A model generated the notes under the pieces. That model saw nothing but the letters and a program-made list of their open reading frames with translations, had not been told where the DNA came from and ran no database searches. The position numbers and the translations under genes were made by a program. 64,000 bases of DNA, from the NCBI GenBank assembly GCA_023974075.1, contig CM043800.1:8664982-8728981 (forward strand). Direction: 5' to 3'. This document shows positions 24,941-36,760 of the stretch, piece by piece. Origin of the DNA: Chaenocephalus aceratus. Its lineage: Eukaryota > Chordata > Actinopteri > Perciformes > Channichthyidae. The first letter of the stretch is position 1. Every line of letters starts with the position of its first letter.

Positions 24941-26383
24941 GGCACTCTGAAGGGAGAAATCGTCCGCGGCCAGAATGCAGGAACTTACATAGCAGCCCAG
25001 ATTTTACGGCCCCTTTGAAAATGAATCGGCTGCGGGCGGGATTGTAAGCAGACTCACTCCGCTAGCAAGTCCCTATTTATCCTTATTTCGGCCAGAAATA
25101 TTACATCCAAACAGATTCCTAACCCCAGTTAAATGGTTTGGAGGCAGAATCTCAGAGGCAAATTCTCGGATTTAGATCAACTGATGGAATAGCAGGAAAC
25201 CATGCCAAAACTGTTAATCAGATCGTGGACTGACGGGCGGGATGTTAATGGATCTGTTATATAAAGCAATTGGCGTAAAGACTGATTTTATGGTGATGTG
25301 AATTTGTTTTTACGCCTGAAATGCTGTCACTGTCGTTTGGCTGAGGCGAGTGGTTGAATACAAAGTGCCAAGAGTAAAGGTGATAATTGGCATCCTTTCA
25401 TCTGATAAGGTTTAATGGCTGAGATAGTTTTCCATCGGTGATTACAGTTGCTGATAGGGTCGAATAGTGTAAAGGAGCTAGTGAAGAGAAAGGGCCATCC
25501 TCTCTGCTTTTCTGTGTTGAGTGAGACAATGATGGCCGCATAGTGCTTCATTTCTATTGAATAACCGTGCTTTTTTTCTGTGGACTGTCTCCCTTTGATC
25601 AAGCACATGTGTATCTTTAAATGATAAACGGGGGCAGCAGTGTGTGTGGGGTCTTTTTTGTTTGTTTTGTGATATGTGTGATCAAGGCAGTGTTCAGGGA
25701 AATGTAATGCATTGGAGTCTTTTTCATTGTTGCTGTCAATGATAATGAAAAGCCCTTCAGGATCTGTTACAGTTGATATTTGGGAGTATGGTGGTCTTTT
25801 GCATAGTTTGATGGAAACATGGCGTTTTTTTATGTTAGTAGTGTGGTAGGTCTGGCCAATGCATCTGGCATCAACAATTACTTCATATGAGAAGTGAGGG
25901 CAAACAAATGTCTACTGCCACTTTAAATCTATAAATGTTGTGTGGATCTAAAAGTGTTTAATGAGATGTTCCCATGGTCCTTTGTGTGTTGCCACAGTCT
26001 GAGCAGAGTGACAGCTGCTTCCTTTCTCTGGACCGCCCTCACCATCTCGGATTGAAAGCAGCTTTCATTAACTTCATGCAGACAGGCCTTCATCTCGCTC
26101 AATCATTTATATACTGATCAAATTAGACTTGGTGCCATCATACTGATACGCTCAGAGATCATCATTTATAAGTTGTCAAAAGTGTTGACATTGATTATAT
26201 AGGATTTGGGGAGTAACAGATTACATGTATCAGGATGATCAGGATCAGATTACTGTTACATTCTAAAAATAAGGGATTACTAGAGGATGTGTTAATAAAA
26301 AAACAAAAAAGAGCATATAGTGTTGCAAAAGGATCAGATGGTATCTCTTCTCTGTAAACTGTAATGTACTGTAGGCTAATACT
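24941..26383. other. Intron sequence without recognised features
   Basis: No gene or element boundary seen. GGGGAGTAACAGATTACATG (about 26206) belongs to an old dispersed repeat. Confidence 0.5.
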
Positions 26384-27261
26384 TTAAAGGTCCCATGTCA
26401 TGGCCATTTCTACTGATCATAATTCCATTGTCGAGGTCTACTAGAATAGATTTATACTGTGCAATTTTCCAAACTCACATTGGTTTCTCACAGCATCTCT
26501 GTGTAGCATGTGTATTCACTCTCTGTCCTAAACGGCTTGTTGGAGCTCCTGCCCCCCCTCCCTGTGAGCCCAGTGGCCGTCTGCGAGACAGCGAGACACA
26601 GCGAAACCCAGCCCGAAACACACACACACCCGCAGCCTGGCTGGGAGTTTGTGCTCAGGCTGAGTTCCGCTGTGTCTCGCCGTCTCGCCGACCCCACACC
26701 AGTGAGCCAGCTCACACTGTCCGCTCCTCGCAGCAGCGAGCCTCGCAACATCCTGCCGAGTGTGTGTGCGTGAGGAAGTCCGTGGATTGGTCCAAACGTA
26801 ACGGCTCCCCGGACGTAACGTAACTATACCCAAATACGTCACTATACCCAAGAAGTAAACAATGGAAAAAGAGAAATCTCCAACGAGGCGTTCTGGGGCA
26901 GCACAGACAGGTCTTTTCTGTGTTAGAGTTTTACTCGCTACAGGGTGTACTTTGAGGGTTTGTGACCGTTTACACGCATACAAAGATACATAACACACAA
27001 GGGGACGGGTAATGACGAGGGGTTACGTATGGTAACCCTTTTTATATAAACACAGGTGGAGCCCTCTACTGGACTCTATGGGTACTCCCCTTGATCATAT
27101 CATGCAAGCATTCATCCCCTGAGACTTCTATAGACGTAGCCGGCCCCGGAGCGGGCCTACCTGAATGCGTGCGCATCTCACCGCATAAAAGGAGGCCTCG
27201 CCTCCTGACTGTCCTACACTTCTCTTCAGCGAGCAGCATAGGACAGACAGGGCCCCCGAGT

Positions 27262-27350
27262 AGAGGGCTCCGCCTGTGTTTATATAACGAGGGGTTATCA
27301 TACGTAACCCCTCGTTATATCTCCCACAGGCTCCGTCCTCTACTGGACTC
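27262..27350. repeat. DIRS internal complementary region (circle-junction-like)
   Basis: The segment contains, back to back, sequence complementary to both outer ends of the element: CTGTGTTTATATAACGAGG on one side and CTCGTTATATCTCCCACAGG on the other, around a short GGGGTT...AACCCC hairpin. DIRS elements use such a region to circularise their cDNA. Confidence 0.7.
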
Positions 27351-27559
27351 TATAGAGTGGCAAAGTCCCTCCCCTTCCGGGGTACCTCCATGGGACCTTA
27401 TTTCGGAAAAATCATGTATTGAAGTCAATGGAGAGAGAAAGATTATCTTTCGATCCCGTTTGAATTGTGCAACAAATTACACATATGATGTTTGTCAATT
27501 TAAAAGATAATTTTGCAAGTCAAAAAAATTAAAATGCTGCCTGGATAGACTGAATAACA

Positions 27560-28312
27560 CTGTCAGACAATCCACCCTGTCTCAGCCTGTCCCCTCTCAG
27601 GAGCCAAGCCTGGAGAGGATTGGCCCAGAGTGGGTAACGCCCCGATTGCACCTGCCTCCTGAGACATCACCCCCCAGAACTGGGGAACCGCCCAGGGCTG
27701 GCCCACCTTCATCTGTGTCATCTCTGAGTACCACGGAGCCCTGACGCGATCCGGCGCTACTAGGATGATTGACAGACGTTCCCGCCTCACTCCCCCCAGG
27801 AGGGGGAGAATGAGACAGCAGCGGTGGAAAGGCGTATAGCAGCTTCCTTGGCCATGGCTCGTGTGCAAACGCGTCCCCCCCCAAGGGCGGGTCGTCGCTC
27901 AGAGCCATGGAGAACCACAGGGCAGAGTGGCTGTTGCGCCGGCTGGCGAACAGATCCACCTCTGCTGTCCCGAACCGGGCCCAGATCCGCTTCACCACCT
28001 TCGGGTGAAGCGCCCACTCGCCTGGCAGGGGTCCGCCCCTCGACATGAGGTCGGCTCCCCCTGTTCTCCAGACCCGGAATGTGGAGGGCTCTCAGAGATA
28101 ACACCACCTCTGAAGCCCATAACCACAGTTTCTCCGCTGTGGTCAACAAAGCGGTGGAGCGGACTCCGCCCTGCCTGTTGATATAAGCCACTGTGGTGCT
28201 GTTGTCGCTCCTGACCATTACATGTCTCCCCCGAATTAAGGGTTTGAAATGCTGGAGGACCAACACTACTGCGCGTAGCTCTAGGAGGTTGCTGTGCCGT
28301 GTTTCTGTTAGA
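27560..28312 (-). pseudogene. DIRS RNase H region, frameshifted
   Basis: Read on the - strand: VMVRSDNSTTVAYINRQGGV (RNase H-like with the catalytic Asp), LWASEVVLSLRALHIPG, then in another frame EWALHPKVVKRIWARFGTAE and VDLFASRRNSHSALWFSMAL. At least two frameshifts. This order is that of the RT-RNase H protein of DIRS elements; the LINE insertion separates it from the RT part. Confidence 0.78.
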
Positions 28313-28872
28313 GACCATTTATATATTTATTTATTTTTATTTTATTTTTGTGACAGGGACAGTGCACATTGATTGACATTTCTGTAAATGCGCCAGAGTT
28401 AGCCAACAGGCTATTTGTCGTCTGTAGTCCCTTGACAGATGTTGAAAGTCATCCTAAAAACAAAAATTCACTTCAAATAACTGGTAAATACAATCAGTAA
28501 AACAACATTCAACAGAGATGCTTATATTATGATAAAAGCATATATAAAAACATAAAAACATAAAAACAAAACTAAAATACATATTCCCAAAGCAGACAGA
28601 TAGCAACAGGTCAAGGCACATGTACAAACAGAGCGTTGTAAAGTGCAGATTGTGTCAGTGTTGACAGAGCTGACTTTCCACTAACCTTGTTTTTAAGTTA
28701 GATTTAAATAAACCGCAGGTGTTTTGTTCTCCAATCTTTACTGGGATTGAGTTCCACTGTGCAGCTTTAAAATAAAAAGAAGATTGGCTGAATGAACTCT
28801 TCCTTAATGGAACATCGCAGTCTCCTCTTGTTGCAGCTCTTGTTGCCCTGGTTACAGGTGTGCGTGCGTATG
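28313..28872 (-). mobile_element. LINE 3' fragment inside the DIRS element
   Basis: Begins with a T/A-rich run and TGTGACAGGGACAGTGCACA, then GTTAGCCAACAGGC, and ends with conserved AGTTCCACTGTGCAGCTTTA-type sequence; this is a common fish LINE/SINE 3' region read on the - strand. No open frame. Boundaries are approximate. Confidence 0.55.
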
Positions 28873-30102
28873 GTGATAAAATGTCTGAGCGGAGGTGAGG
28901 TCAAACCAGCGCCCACCTATAGCTCTCCTCAGGCAGGTCCCTCCCCATCCTGTTCCGGATGCGTCCGTGAACACTGTGATGTAGGAGGTCACCCGTCCCA
29001 GTGGAGACCCCCTCCGGAGGTGATCCGGGGTCCCCAGAACCAGAGGTTGCCCTCCACTGAGGGGGGGGGGGGGGATGATCACCAGACGCCGTTTGTGCCT
29101 CTTGGGATCCAAGCGCAGGCTGGAGAACCACCTCTGCAGGCGGCGCATATGCAGTAACCCGAGCGGGACCACAACGTGAGCAGCCGCCATGAGACCCAGA
29201 GTCTGCATGATAGTCAAAGCTGTCACTGTTGCCCTCCTGTCGCAGTCTGCAAACTGCCCGAAGCAAGGATGCCTGTCTGCTCTCTGACAGGGTGGCGCGT
29301 AGCCTGCCTGCATCGAACACCACTCCCAAATACAACGCCTGTTGTTGAGGTACGGGGATGTTCTTCTTCCAATTGATCGCAAAGCCCAACTTGGTTAGGT
29401 GTAGGATCAATTGGGCTGTGCAAAACATTGCCCGTTCCCTGGACCTGGCCATGACTATGAGGTCGTCCAGATAAAAGAAAACTCTCATGCCACGGGCGCG
29501 CAGTGGCTGGAGCGCTGTGGCCACACATTTGCTGAACGTGCGTGGGGACAGGGAGTAGCCGAACGGTAGTCTGTTGTACTCGGAGGCTACACCCTGGAAG
29601 GCAAAAGGCAAATACTTTCTATGTTTCGGAGCAATCTCGACATGAAAGTAAGCGTCCTTCAGGTCGATGGTTGTGAACCAATCCCTGTTTTATAGTTAAC
29701 ATCTGGAATTTTCTGCGTGCAATGTGGAGATTCAAGCTGTGAAGATCCAGAACGGGCCTGAATTCGCCTGTCTTCTTGGGAACCAGGAAGTACAGGGAGT
29801 AGTGCCCCTCCTCTCTGTCTTGAGTGTGCACGGCAGACACTGCCTGTTTTTGCACCAGGGCCTGAACCTCTGCCGAGAGGAAACCTATCTCCCCTCGGGA
29901 TGACACACAGCTGTGCTTCCATTCCCCATAACACTGCGTTAGGTGATGTGCAATCAGCTGTGTGGCCCCAGCGATAAAGCTGTGGTACTCTCTGTTGACC
30001 CGTCCCGCCGCAAAACTCCCCGCGAAGGGAAGCTCTGCCCATGGGGGGTCGACACAGAAAGGGCCTCCTCCCAGGAGAGCTGCCATGCATTCACCCAAGC
30101 AG
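28873..30102 (-). pseudogene. DIRS reverse transcriptase, frameshifted
   Basis: Two frames join: 30098-29619 has the N-terminal part and the palm start (YFLVPKKTGEFRPVLDLHSL-N), then 29611-28901 has FAFQGVASEYNRLPFGYSLS-PRTFSKCV and the active-site block VFFYLDDLIV, followed by the start of the connection region. There is a frameshift near 29690 and another near 29250, after which the frame is nonsense. The sequence is typical of fish DIRS1-like elements. Confidence 0.8.
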
Positions 30103-31354
30103 TGAAATGCATCAAGCGGAATTTTTACACTCGGCGTTATGTGTTTCCTAACCCTGCTACGCCGGCCATAATGTCCCTGTACCCGCAGAGCTGCGGTTGA
30201 TCACTCTCACCCGCGCATGCCCACTAGCTGCCTCCTTTACTGGAGTTACAACCGGGGCAGCGAGTGGGGAATCTGTACGGTCAACATTATGTGGCTGTGT
30301 GGAAAGAAAAGACACTCAGACTGGGATACAAGCAATCTCTTTTATTTGTATTAAAAGACGATCGCGTCAACACAGTGGGGTCAAATAGGGAGGAGGCGGG
30401 ATTCGCCCGTGCGTCCAGGCGTTGCAGGCCGGAAGCGGGCCGGAAGCGGGCCCAGGTTTGCCTGCCACCTGGTCGGACCCCAGGCACTCGATACAGCGGT
30501 GGTGGAGGTCCGCGCCTGCAATAACTCCCAGGCACGAAGGGCAGGGTCGTTGCTCCAGTAATGGTGAGCCCATTTTCTCTTTCTCTTTCCGTCTCTCTTC
30601 ACTCAGTTGTTCTCTTGCTCGCTGAAGAGAAAGGGATGACAGTCAGGAGGTGAGGCCTCCTTTTATGCGGTGAGATGCGCAAGCATTCAGGTAGGCCCGC
30701 CCCGGGGCCGGCTACGTCTATAGAAGTCTCAGGGGATGAATGCTTGCATGATATGATCAAGGGGAGTACCCATAGAGTCCAGCAGAGGGCGGAGCCTGTG
30801 AGAGATATAACCAGAAAAGCATGACATGGGACCTTTAACTGTGAATCTGCTTTTTTTATTTAATCCGCGGTTTTCACTTTCTTTGGTTCATTCGTTCTTT
30901 TTTTTATTCATTAAGTGAACCTATAGATTCATAAGGTAGTGTGTGTGTGAGCTTAACTATGTGTATTAAAACGGAACATTTTCTGATTTTATTTCTGCTT
31001 TTTTAAACTGTAGTATGTGCTCATGTGTTCCAGTGTTGGTGTATAGGCTACTGTCTGAATATGCTTAATGAAAGGTATCTTTTCCTATAAACAAAATCTC
31101 TGAGCAGAGACATTTTTGATAATAAATATCTTGGTTTCTTCTTTCCAGATCAGGTTACTACTGGTAACTAGTAATTATAACCGAATACATCTGCCACTCC
31201 TCTCACGGAGCTCAGTGAAACAGAGAGTGTCTCTGTGATTTCCTCGTGTGGAGGAGCAGGGCAGTGAAGAAGAGCTGTACACGGCTCTGCCAACACCATT
31301 AGCTACGCAGTAAATATCACTTAGAGAGGAGGACAGCGCCATATAACACCTAGA

Positions 31355-31356
<2 letters not shown>

Positions 31357-31406
<50 letters not shown>
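31357..31406. repeat. (GT)n microsatellite
   Basis: About 25 GT units. Confidence 0.97.
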
Positions 31407-31413
<7 letters not shown>

Positions 31414-31886
31414 CTGCTTTCTGCTTTTCTCCATCTCTTTTTTTCTCCTCATTTAATTTCTAACACAGTATTTTCTTCAAACAGCAGGGGGCGCCACACA
31501 GCACATCCTGTATGTGCATAGTTCCGTATGGTTGTCCATCTGTTCCTCCTAATATTTCGTTTTTTCTATGAATTCATTTTTACATTATGAAAAATAATAT
31601 AAAAAGGCTTTATTTTATCTAGATCTCAGCTGAATCTTTGCTGCAGTTTTGAAACCCATGTAATTACATTTAGTAGCACAATTTATCACAGGGAACTGCT
31701 GGCTCCACCACATTATGTTGTTTAATTCTGGTCCCCATATCAGATCTTGTAAGACACGGAAACGGCTGATTATCATTTTGAAAATGATTTAACAGGACGT
31801 TATTTATATAGACCATTATCACAAATTACATTTGTCTCAGGTTTTTTTTTACAGTGTACATTAAACAACACCCTCTATCCCTAGAC

Positions 31887-32418
31887 CAGGGGTGTCAAAC
31901 TCAATTTCATCACGGGCCACATTCGCATTATGGTTGCACTCAAAGGGCCGGTTGTAACTTTAAGACTATATAAAAATACATATATAAATATATACAGTAT
32001 ATATATACTAATGTATTATATGACATCATTGCCTCTGCATTGGATTATTATCGGATAGGGTAATCACTTCATAATGAACTAGGTCTGAAAGCAGAAGGCT
32101 AGGGCAAATCATTTGTAAGTCTCTTCTGTGAGAATGTCACAAAATGATTTAAAAAGAAAAGCAAAAAAAAAGAAAAAGAAGTGACATTTTGAAAAAAAAA
32201 GTAATATTTTGAAAAAAAGTCAAATCTGAGAAAAAAAGCATATTTAGAAGAAACAAAGTCACATTCTGAGAAAAAAGTCAAATTCTGAGATGCATTGTGC
32301 TCCATGTATGGGCAACGTGCTTCTGTAAAACATATATTCTTTGCAAGCTCTTGTGGGGCCACATAAAATGAAGTCGCGGCCCGGATTTGGCCCCCGGGCC
32401 TTAAGTTTGGCACCCCTG
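31887..32418. mobile_element. Small hAT, copy 1 (duplication CCCTAGAC)
   Basis: The ends CAGGGGTGTCAAACTCAATT and the complement-like GGCACCCCTG are flanked by CCCTAGAC (31879-31886, 32419-32426). The middle is a purine-rich GAAAAAAAGT-type simple stretch. Non-coding. Confidence 0.92.
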
Positions 32419-32974
32419 CCCTAGACCCTCACAGTAACAAGGACAAATTCTTCAAGACACCCCATGATTAATAAAAAAAAAGACATACATCATATACTGG
32501 TACTTTTAATCGTACTAAGGCCATTTTGGCTTCCTGTGCCACTCTGCAACTTTCTTGGGATTTAACGGGGTCCCGCCTCCAACTCTGTATCCAGTTCTCT
32601 TCATACATCCATGCAGGCAATTCATGGTTAAACATCCACCCTATAATTAAGTGAGACAGTTAGGCTCAAACTTGGGGAATAGTTGGTAAGCAGTGGAACT
32701 GACAATTGTTTTCTTTTTTTTCAAGATTTTTTATTACATTTTATACATAAATGCAGAACAAACATATACAGGCACAGCAGACCCTTTACCCTGGCGATCA
32801 TAATTTCAAAGGCCACAGTCTCTGTCATGAGTTTAAGCCATTCTGTAAACTGTGGGCTCTTCCAGTTGTGCAGGATAAGAGTAACCTCCATGGAGTATAT
32901 GTGCCAATTGTAGTGCTTGTAACCACTTGTGAAAGATTGCCCTGATAATATTCAATATTATCTGCAGCACTAAT

Positions 32975-33426
32975 TGTTAGGAATCGTGGAAAAAGGTAGG
33001 ACCCAAATGCAGACTACAAAAAGGTAAAGGTTATAAACAAAAGCGAGCTTTATTTAAAAGCTGAAAAAAACACAAAAACATGGCATGAAAAACACAGGTA
33101 GCACAAACACACAAAACTGACCGTGACCAACAAGGAGGGAGACAGGAGAGACTAACAAGAAGCGTGAGGGAGGACAAACAAACAATGAACCGACAGGGGA
33201 ACACAGGAAGAGACTAAATACAGGGGGGGGTAATCACGAGACAAGAAACACAAGGGCAGGGGAGGCAGAAACACAAAGGCAACAGGTGAACACAATTAGA
33301 CAATCAGACACACCAGGGAAACTAACGACAGGATAGCAAGACACAGGTGGGAACAGAACAGCAAAAATAACACCCAAAACAAGACGGACTAAACTAAAAG
33401 TGTGACATGACATTAGGATTGTGACA
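32975..33426 (-). mobile_element. Solo LTR (452 bp, CTAAT duplication)
   Basis: Bounded by TG...CA and by CTAAT on both sides (32970-32974, 33427-33431). In the - orientation it begins TGTCACAATCC and carries an AATAAA polyadenylation signal (about 33050-33056) near its 3' end. No coding sequence; the internal part was lost by recombination between the two LTRs. Confidence 0.75.
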
Positions 33427-34177
33427 CTAATAAGCCTGGCACCTACAATAAAACCTGTTGAAGTCAGTCTAAGTTCTGCTTTAGTAAGGCCTGGTGGCAC
33501 AAGAGATTTGTCCCCCAGCAAACAGAACCGTGGCGATTCTGGTAGAGGTTTTCTGAGCCACCCTGCAAGGTTTTTTAACCCTTGGGCAATCCCATAGCAT
33601 AGACAGAGCATGAAGAAATGTGCCCATTTCTCTATTACATTTCCAACGTTTATTTTCCTGAGTTAAGCCCATTTTAAACAATTTCAGGGGTGTAAAATAA
33701 TATCTATGCACAATTTTATAATGGAAACACTTGCTTCTCGTATCCCTTGTAGCCCAACCTACATTCGAGACTATATCCTGCAATACAGTAGATCCTCCCT
33801 AATCTCACTACCAAGATCTTTTTGCCATATCTTTCTCAGGGCTTCACATAGTCTACTTTGAATATGTGACATTTTTCTATAGAATAGTGAGGCAGAGTGT
33901 AGAGTATGGGGAGAATTTAGAAACTCTTAAATCTTATTCTCTTCTTCCTCATCCCTTGTCAGTCCAAATTCCAAACCAACACTGCTCCTCAGCTGTAGAT
34001 ATTTCCAGAAATCCCCTTTTTCAGTCAAGTTAAATTGTTTCTTAAGGTCCTCAAATGACATAAACAAGCGGTCTCTGTAGAGATCATTCACACAACAAGT
34101 CCTCCAACTCATACGACCAAATGGGCCGATTGTTCAGGCCCTTATTACGACCAAATATGTCGTTTGTTCAAGCGGTT

Positions 34178-34520
34178 TCTCAAACGTACCGTAAGTTTGA
34201 GAAACCGGCTCGAGATCGCTAGAATTTGAAAATACACAACCGGAGAAAATCTACCACTTCCTTATAGAGCCCCTCCTCCAACACACACGAACGCGCACAT
34301 GACCAATGAGGGCACGAGGTAAGTTTGTGCCCCGATGGAAGGCTGACAGGCAGGTAGGCTTTTTACAGTATTACGGCTTCTACAGATGACATTTTTTTAT
34401 GGATTTTTTGTCAAAGCACTTAAGATATTCATTGCTATCGGGATGTTAAGAGCATTCCATGGAATATAACAAAAAGTGTATCTCGAGCCGGTTTCTGAAA
34501 CTTACCTACCCCACCTTTAA
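34178..34520. mobile_element. TTAA-flanked MITE, copy C
   Basis: Same orientation and body as copy A; the right end CCCCACCT-TTAA is intact, the left end is degraded. Sits inside the L1-type LINE. Confidence 0.75.
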
Positions 34521-34662
34521 GGTCTTAATATCACTGTGTAATCATTTGAAAGTGAGGGGAATATATCCGGTTTTATTATGAAAACTTCGAGACCGGAAAA
34601 ACTGTTTTCACCCACGCTAACTTTACATGGAAGCTGCATACACGTTATCCTGGCGAGACGAA

Positions 34663-34666
<4 letters not shown>

Positions 34667-34702
<36 letters not shown>

Positions 34703-35697
34703 GGTTCCATTTATAAAGCACTTCATATTTGAATTCAAATCCCGAAGTGCTACAAGTAGTGAGCATGAACAGTATAAATAAACATTACACAACACGGTAG
34801 AATTAATTAAAAAAAAGCAATACAAAAATAAAAAATAAATAAAAGGGTGATAAAAAGGTCTAGGCAAAGGCTCTTTTGAAGAGATGGGTTTTGAGGCCTT
34901 TTTTAAAAGCCTCCACGGTCTGTGGTGCTCTCATTTGGTCGGAGAGAGCATTCCACAGGCTGGGAGCAGCCGAGCAGAAGGCCCGGTCTCCCATAGTACG
35001 GAGCTTAGTCCTGGGGGGTTTGAGGAAGTTGGAGTTGCTGGAGCTGGTGGTCCGCAAGGAGGTATGGGGGGTGAGGAGTTCCTTGAGGTAGGGAGGGGCA
35101 GTTCCATGGACACACTGGTGGGTGAGGACGGAGACCTTGAATTCGATCCTCAGTTCCACGGGTAGCCAGTGTAGTGCTTTAAGGATGGGGGTGATGTGAT
35201 CATATTTGCGCACCCTCATCAGGATCCTAGCAGCGCTGTTCTGAATGTATTGGAGCTTCTGGATGCTTTTGTTAGGGATCCCGATGAGGAGTGCATTGCA
35301 GTAGTCCAGCCTGGAGGAGACAAAGGCATGGACCAGCTTTTCGGCGTCAGACAGAGTGAGTGTGGGGCGGAGTTTGGCGATATTCCTGAGGTGATAAAAG
35401 GAGTTCTTGCACAGCTGTTTAATGTGGGCCTCAAAGGTCAGATGGGCGTCCATTTTAACACCCAGGTTGGTGACTATTGAGGAGAGGGTAATGTCCTGGC
35501 CGGAGAAGGTGATGGTGGTGATGGTGGATGACCGAACCTGGTGTGGGGTGCCAACTATAATGGCTTCGGTCTTGGAGCTGTTGAGTTTCAGGAAGTTTTG
35601 CTTCATCCACGCCTGTATCTCCTCCAGGCAGGCAGTGAGTGTGGGTGAAGGCAGGGCTGCAAAGGAGGTAGTGTTGATCCTGAGGTACAGTTATTAT
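34667..35697 (-). mobile_element. L2-clade LINE 3' half with (ATT)n tail
   Basis: The - strand frame 35690-34860 is open for about 275 codons: the end of the RT palm (AWMKQNFLKLNSSKTEAIIV), then FVSSRLDYCNALLIGIP, SAARILMRVRKYDHITPILK, LHWLPVELRIEFKV and SLWNALSDQMRAPQTVEAFK-KGLKTHLFKRAFA. These are standard L2-type C-terminal motifs. It ends in an (ATT)n tail at 34668-34700. 5'-truncated but with an undamaged frame. Confidence 0.88.
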
Positions 35698-36589
35698 TAG
35701 TTAGTTATTATGTTAATAATAACATAAATGTTACACAAATTCACTTTTATTCCGTTAATTTTGTCTTCCAAACAAATCATTCTTCCATCCTCGTCCTTTT
35801 GCTCATTAATAATAATGAAATTCAAGTTCTTATGCACCAATATAGCCACTCCACGCTTTTTACTACTATATGAACTATGTTATATTTGACCCACCCAGTC
35901 CCTTTTCAAGTGAGTCTCTTGTAAAAAGGCTATAGTGCTTGTTGTGATTTTAGGTATCATAAACATTTCTTCCTCTTTATTGGATTTTGTAGCCGGTTTA
36001 CATTCCAGGACACTATTCTTACTCGCCATCTGAACAGGTGACGTTTATATGCCTCAGATTGAGATGAAAGCTCCCATGGAGGGAGGAAGACAGATGTTGC
36101 ATTGCTATGAAAAACAAAAAAAGGTGCCGCTTAGCTGCCTGCCAAAAAACAACTTATCAATAACACATAATACTCCTCGTATAGAACCCCTTCAGAACAA
36201 AAAACAACATACAAGGCTGCTCTCATTCATGAGAGACCCACCGCAAACCTGGTCCGTGATGCACATTGAAGTGATCACCGACAATTGTTTTCTTAACAGT
36301 AGCAATACAATCATTTTGAATTCCATAAAATGAGGGAAGTTGTTGGTTTATTTAGTATGTGGCTGTGTGATAAGAGGGATGATATGTATAGAGGCGGTCA
36401 TTGTTCCCTTACATTTTTTACAAATGGATGCCATTTATCTGCAGGATAAGAACTCTTAATTTTGATACATTTTGCTGATGACAACACGAGACGCTTAGTC
36501 ACAACATGGTGGAAAATGCTGAAACCAGCTGTTGGAAGTGCTTTTATACAAGCACTGTACTGATGTTACCTTTGTGTTGTGCTATAAGT

Positions 36590-36760
36590 TTCTTTGCATT
36601 TTCAAAATCTCTTTACAAAAAGTGAAATTGAAGAGATTATGGATGATGTTGCTATGGTGATGGAGGTTCTGTCTAAATGGAAGATAGTAAATTATACAAA
36701 GCAGAGCACCCAGTGCAGATCCCTGTGGGACACCCAAGGTGACTGAAACAGTGGGCAGTT
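36590..36760 (-). pseudogene. LINE RT fragment (GVPQGS motif)
   Basis: The - strand reads VTLGVPQGSALGALLCIIYY-LPF, the RT motif that precedes the YxDD block in L2/CR1-type LINEs, followed by a diverged HHHSNIIHN. Only this piece remains. Confidence 0.6.

Larger units (their letters stand above)
27014..30808 (-). mobile_element. DIRS-type tyrosine-recombinase retrotransposon, degenerate
   Basis: Inverted terminal repeats lie at about 27014-27230 and 30615-30808 (shared CTCTATGGGTACTCCCCTTG and GACTTCTATAGACGTAGCCG). There is no target duplication at the join with the MITE, as expected for DIRS integration. In the - orientation come a region with no recognised domain, then RT and RNase H (27560-30102), interrupted by a LINE fragment at about 28313-28872, and an internal complementary region at 27262-27350. 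The tyrosine recombinase and methyltransferase genes that should follow RNase H are missing. Confidence 0.82.
26388..30834. mobile_element. TTAA-flanked MITE split by a DIRS element
   Basis: The ends AGGTCCCATGTCATG and CATGACATGGGACCT are inverted and flanked by TTAA (26384-26387, 30835-30838). The MITE halves are 26388-27013 and 30809-30834. TTAA duplication with an AGG terminus suggests Kolobok or piggyBac type. Confidence 0.82.
32716..36279 (-). mobile_element. L1/Tx1-type LINE remnant flanked by a 15-bp duplication
   Basis: GACAATTGTTTTCTT flanks the block exactly (32701-32715 and 36280-36294). Read on the - strand, 36010-35740 holds an endonuclease fragment (SSYSSKKRGVAILVHKNLNF, IIINEQKDEDGR), 34112-33927 a late ORF2 fragment (DLYRDRLFMSFEDLKKQFNL), and 33783-33430 the C-terminal Cys/His-type tail (HYKIVHRYYFTPLKLFKMGL, WKCNREMGTFLHA). 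The RT core is missing. An L2 fragment, MITE copy C and a solo LTR were inserted later. Confidence 0.8.

Noticed and set aside
25998..26120. Possible extra osbpl10 exon (acceptor TTGCCACAG, open frame SEQSDSCFLSL)
   Set aside because: No usable donor before the in-frame TGA at about 26118, and exons C and D already join in phase.
27787..28318. Overlapping ORFs of about 100-160 codons on both strands
   Set aside because: Only the - strand frames show DIRS RNase H motifs; the + strand ones are shadows produced by GC-rich sequence.
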